A stretch of DNA of 64,000 nt. It comes from Limonium bicolor (lineage: Eukaryota; Streptophyta; Magnoliopsida; Caryophyllales; Plumbaginaceae). Shown in pieces: positions 60,099 to 64,000 of the stretch; the first letter of the stretch is position 1; each line of letters begins with the position of its first letter. Location: positions 173,233,339 through 173,297,338 of the forward strand of contig CM041780.1 in assembly GCA_023374045.1 (NCBI GenBank). The letters are read 5' to 3'. Under the pieces are notes generated by a model. It saw nothing but the letters and a program-made list of their open reading frames with translations, was not told the DNA's origin and searched no databases. The position numbers and the translations under genes are program-made.

Positions 60099-62399
60099 TC
60101 AATCCATAAAGACTTCTATGCTCTGTTCGATGAAATCAACGAATATTGCTTGCATGCATCTCTGGAAGGTAGCAGGGGCATTACATAGACCGAAGGGCAT
60201 TCGTCTGTATGCAAAGGTACCGTATGGACAAGTGAAGGTGGTCTTGTCCTGGTCCTCTGGTGCGATTGGTATTTGGAAATACCCTGAGAACCCATCTAAA
60301 AAGCAAAGTAGTACTCTGCCTGCTAGTCTCTCTAACATCTGATCGATAAAGGGGAGAGGAAAGTGATCCTTCCTGGTTGCCAAGGTTAAGCGCCGATAGT
60401 CGATACACATGCGCCAACCTGTGATTTTTCTTTGAGGGATAGCCTCTCCCTTATCATTTATAACAGCTTTGATGCCCCCTTTCTTCGGGACAACTTGTAT
60501 AGGGCTTACCCATGGACTGTCAGAGATAGGATAAATGATGTTCGCATCTAGGAGTTTCAGAACCTCCTTTTTAACTACCTCCTTGAGGTTAGGGTTTAGC
60601 CGACGTTGGGGTTGCTTGATAAACTTGTAGTTTTCCTCCATATAGATGTGGTGCGTGCAATAGGAGGGGTCAATTCCTTTTATATCAGCAATAGTCCACC
60701 CGATCGCCGTTTTGTGTTTCTTCAATACCTCGAGTAGCTTTATTTCCTCCCCGGAATTCAAAGAAGAGGAAATAATGACAGGCAAATGGTCATCTTCAGC
60801 TAAGAAGGCATACTTGAGTTTAGAAGGTAGCTCTTTAAGCTCGAGCTCTGGTGGTTGTTCTATTGATGGAATTGATTTTTGAGGTTTTCTGTCAAGTGTT
60901 TCGATTGGTGGCCGGAAGGCTTGATAACCAGCCCTCCCTTTTTCTACGTATGCCAGCATGACGTTAACTTCCGGATCCTCCACCTTTTCTTCTAGAGAAG
61001 TAAGTAATACTTGCTCTAGCGGTTTAGTTTCAGCTTTCGGGATGGAAGATAGGGAATACATGTCCTCATCTGTAGAAAAATCGCCTTCCTCCTCCTCATC
61101 ATCTGTTAATCCCACTGTCTTTGCATGAGGAGAAAAGTTAGAGCTTTTCTTCATCATTTTCTGCATATCGAATTCGATCGTTTCGTCCTCGTACCGCAGA
61201 GTGATTTTCCCATCGTGGACGTCAATGATGGCTTTGGCAGTACTTAGAAACGGTCGACCCAGAATCAGGGGAACCTCAACATCGTCATCCATTTCTAGAA
61301 TGACAAAGTCAGCTGGAAAGATAAAGCGTGACACTCCAACTACCAGATCTCGGACTATTCCCATGGGCTTGATCTCTGATCTGTCTGCTAGTTGGAGTTT
61401 GAAAGGAACCAGTTGCATCTCTCCTCCTTTTACTTTCAAGAAGGTGGCGTAGGGCATGATATTAATGCTGGCTCCCAGGTCGCATAAACCGCTTCCACAG
61501 TCCACTCCTCCTATAAAACACGGGATTACGGGATTTCCCGGATCTGTTTGTTTGGGAGGGAGTGCTCGAAGAAGGGCAGCAGAGCATTCCTCCGTGAGGT
61601 GCACTGTTTCTTTTCCAGGTTTCTTCTTCTTCTTTGTTAAGAGATCCTTTAGGAATTTGGCGTAGTTAGGCATCTCTTGCAAAACATCAATTAGAGGTAT
61701 ATCGAGGGTTAGTTTCTTGAAAATGCTCAAGAATTTGGAGAACTGCTCATCTAGGTGTTTCTTTTTCATTCTGTTGGGAAATGGGAGTTCACTGTTTTTA
61801 GGAGATGAGGATGGAATGTCGATGGTAACTCGAGATGGAGGTGGAGTTTCAGGAGTAGGAACTTGGATTTCTGAGGGAGGTGAGGCTGGATTGGTTGTGT
61901 CTTCATCATTGATGTAGGCCTCTTCATGATTTTCTTTTTCTTTTCCTTTTCTGGTGGCAAGTTCCCTTCCACTCTTTAAGGAGACTGCACTCAAGTTTGT
62001 TGATTGGAATGTGCCATCATCTATAAGGATTGAATTTGCTTGCTCTTTTGGATTAGGGTTTGTCTGTGAAGGGAATTGACCAGGTGGTCTTTGTTGGGTT
62101 AGTAACTGTTGAATATGAGATTGCAAGGCTTTTTGGTCTTTGCGCAGGGTTGCGACCTCCTCTTGCGTGTCTCGGGACTTACCCATCATTGCTTTAAACA
62201 TCTCTTGCATTTGAGACATTTCAGACTCAGGATTCGAAGGAGGTTGAGTTGGTCGGCTCGATGAAGCTTCATTGCCATAAGGCTGTTGCTGATATTGCCT
62301 TTGGCCTCCTTGGAAATTGGACTGAGGTCTGTAATTTTGAGATGGTTGTAGTGTATGTGGGTTTTGGATATTTTTGGTGTTTGAGTAGCGAAGGTTGGA
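60070..62399 (-). pseudogene. Element F: Athila-type gag end, protease and N-terminal RT, truncated
   Basis: The pro-RT part of an Athila-type gypsy polyprotein, in the same frame as the gag upstream. The protease-like region has CDLGASINIMP (near 61480) and LILGRPFLSTA (near 61260). RT has DSPWVSPIQVVPKKGG (near 60520), WRMCIDYRRL, HFPLPFIDQMLERLAG, a CFLDGFSGY catalytic block and MPFGLCNAPATFQRC (near 60180). The open frame stops at 60099, right after the first residue of the FMDD active site, where one extra base appears. A few codons later the similarity to RT ends altogether. No RNase H or integrase follows, so this is a 3'-deleted copy. Confidence 0.9.
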
Positions 62400-63605
62400 T
62401 TACATGTTACGTTGCCAAGGTTGTCTGTATCCTGAATTGTTGGTGAGATAGTTTGCCTCCTCTGCTGCTTTTAATTCTTGTAGTTGGGGGCATTGTTCGT
62501 AGTCATGAGGCCCACCACATTGCGTACAAGAAATAACAGGAGATGATTGGGACAGAGGTGCATAGCCTGGAGGGATTGTAGATGATCGGGAAATCATCGA
62601 CTTAGCTTGCTGAGGGTAGGAATTCATAGCCATCTGCTCAACCACTTTTTGCAGAGTACTTACTTTTGTTGCCTGCTGAGCATTGCTCTCCATGAGTTGC
62701 TCATGGCTTTTCATCAGCATGTCAAACTTGTTATCACTTTCCCCAACATGGTATAAACCTGGAGTACCGCTCCTTGATCCACCGGAGGCCCAGTCTCTGA
62801 TTTCTTCACAGAGAGACTCCATGCTATTCAGAAATTGTGCTCCTGGCTTTTTCAGAATATCGGCCCCTAAGGAGGATAATACCATTGTTCTGCATGGACC
62901 GATCAAGCCTTTGTAGAACAATTGTGATACTTGTTCTTTCGTCAGACCATGGTGAGGACAAGTAAGTAGTAGTCCTTTGAAACGATCCCAAGTTTCACAA
63001 ATATTCTCCGACCCAGGTTGCTTGAAATTATAGATTTCAGCAATCATCTCCAACGTTCGGCTCGGGGGTAGGAATTTGTCGTAGAACTTGGTGGCCATGT
63101 CATCCCAAGTACCAATGGTACTTGGTGTCAGGCTATGATACCACTTGCTTGCACTTCCCGTCAGGCTGTGAGGGAATAATGACAATCTTGCATACTGGAG
63201 TACTGCGTCGGTTGCAGTAAGACTGTTGGCATGTTGCAAGAATTTTGTAACATGTAATAGGGCTTCGTCTGGACTGGAACCATCAAACATGCCCAACTCC
63301 TTTACACATCTGATTTGATGATATGGCTTCAGCTTCTGCCACTCATCGTATTCGGATGGGCTAAGGTGAGGAAGGATGATGGCAGGCTGTTGTCCTTGGT
63401 TAGACGGCCTGTTGATATTTCGAACTGTCGCTGGTGTAGATGCCATGTCAGCTTCCGGGTCAGATTCTATCACTGTGGTGGTAATGTTTTGTTGAGTTCG
63501 TCTCTGCCTTAGAGTGCGCAGAAAGGTTCTCTCGATCTCTGGATTGTAACCAACCGTGTGATTATTAATATTTTCTAGGAGGCTGTTTGACCTGGTAAAA
63601 GGCAT
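62400..63605 (-). CDS. Element F: Athila-type gag
   Basis: An intact 401-codon gag frame from MPFTRSNSLLENINN at 63605 to a TAA at 62400. The capsid region (LPHLSPSEYDEWQKL, then LLHVTKFLQHANSLT, KWYHSLTPSTIGTWDDM and FYDKFLPPSRT) is typical of Athila gag. It is followed by a linker and a zinc knuckle CTQCGGPHDYEQC (CX2CX3HX4C) near 62510. The stop is the only barrier to continuous reading into protease-RT: the same frame stays open from 62399 to 60099. This may be a mutation in a single gag-pol frame or a programmed stop. Confidence 0.9.
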   Translation of the reverse strand: MPFTRSNSLLENINNHTVGYNPEIERTFLRTLRQRRTQQNITTTVIESDPEADMASTPATVRNINRPSNQGQQPAIILPHLSPSEYDEWQKLKPYHQIRCVKELGMFDGSSPDEALLHVTKFLQHANSLTATDAVLQYARLSLFPHSLTGSASKWYHSLTPSTIGTWDDMATKFYDKFLPPSRTLEMIAEIYNFKQPGSENICETWDRFKGLLLTCPHHGLTKEQVSQLFYKGLIGPCRTMVLSSLGADILKKPGAQFLNSMESLCEEIRDWASGGSRSGTPGLYHVGESDNKFDMLMKSHEQLMESNAQQATKVSTLQKVVEQMAMNSYPQQAKSMISRSSTIPPGYAPLSQSSPVISCTQCGGPHDYEQCPQLQELKAAEEANYLTNNSGYRQPWQRNM

Positions 63606-64000
63606 TCACCACTCAAAACAGAGAGAATAAACTCGTTAAGTGTTAGAATAAATAAAAATGTTAGGAATTAGTTGACAGAAATTATAAGTTAGCAGTTAGA
63701 GACAATGGAAAGAAATGACAGAAAATTGAAATGACAATGGAAAGAAATGACAGAAAATTAAAGTTAGTAGTTAGTATACAGGAAATTTGAAGTTAGTAGT
63801 TAGTATACTGGAAAATTAAAGGACAATGGAAATTAAATGACAGAAATAAATGACAATAATATTAAGATGTTAGAAGTTAGATGTCCAAAGTCCGAAGTCC
63901 AAAGTCAAATGTCCGAGGTCAGATGTCCGAAATTGGATTAACAATTTAATAATATTAACAGATTATTATATTATAACAGGTGAATTAACCGGGGCTTAGG
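63606..64000 (-). other. Element F: leader with short tandem repeats
   Basis: Non-coding. It includes repeats of GACAATGGAAAGAAATGACAG (63700-63760), AAGTTAGTAGTTAGTATA (63761-63810) and GTCCRAAGTCC/GTCCGA (63886-63935). The 5' LTR and primer site of F must lie beyond the window. Confidence 0.6.

Overview
This window is repeat-dense plant nuclear DNA, almost certainly heterochromatin of a flowering plant. The evidence is its content: long-LTR Ty3/gypsy chromoviruses of the Tekay/Del type, an Athila-type gypsy element, the 3' end of an L1-type LINE, a LARD-like non-autonomous element and a foldback MITE, nested in one another. I see no convincing host gene, rRNA or tRNA gene, or CRISPR array. 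The species cannot be named from this sequence.

Layout. 1-6070 (+) is the 3' end of a Tekay-type element (A): RNase H end, integrase, chromodomain, PPT and a 4.1 kb 3' LTR. 6169-6878 is a foldback MITE, and 6946-8430 is a truncated old LTR of the same superfamily. 8695-8970 and 42915-44458 are two halves of one LINE, split by element C (8971-42914, minus strand). C's left LTR was itself hit by a chromovirus now reduced to a solo LTR (11911-16773, TSD TAAAG). C's right LTR was hit by the younger, complete element B (28605-42759, minus strand, TSD ACATC). From 44617 a plus-strand LTR (D) is interrupted by a solo LTR (45807-49846, TSD GTTAC) and by a LARD-like element E (51183-57652, 613 bp LTRs, TSD AATAC). 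60099-63605 (minus) is gag-protease-partial RT of an Athila-type element F, cut off at the RT active site.

The outstanding observation is that elements B and C each carry, between gag and protease, a separate reading frame of about 250 codons for an AlkB-type Fe(II)/2-oxoglutarate dioxygenase. The HxD...H metal triad and the C-terminal RxNxTxR motif are present in both. In both elements the frame lies inside a predicted intron of about 1 kb. Its removal would join gag to protease-RT in frame. Smaller predicted introns occur in gag (shared by B and C), in gag of B only, and in protease of C only. I infer a splicing-controlled output: unspliced RNA for genome and AlkB, spliced RNA for gag-pol.

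The B and C copies have decayed differently. C has in-frame nonsense codons and an RT active-site change, consistent in part with deamination of methylated cytosine. B has nearly identical LTRs and mainly one-base indels, many of which could be assembly errors. The LTRs of A, B and the second solo LTR share a striking design: a 71-73 bp period array of CpG-rich palindromic motifs, followed by an A-tract and, in two of the three, TATA-rich DNA.
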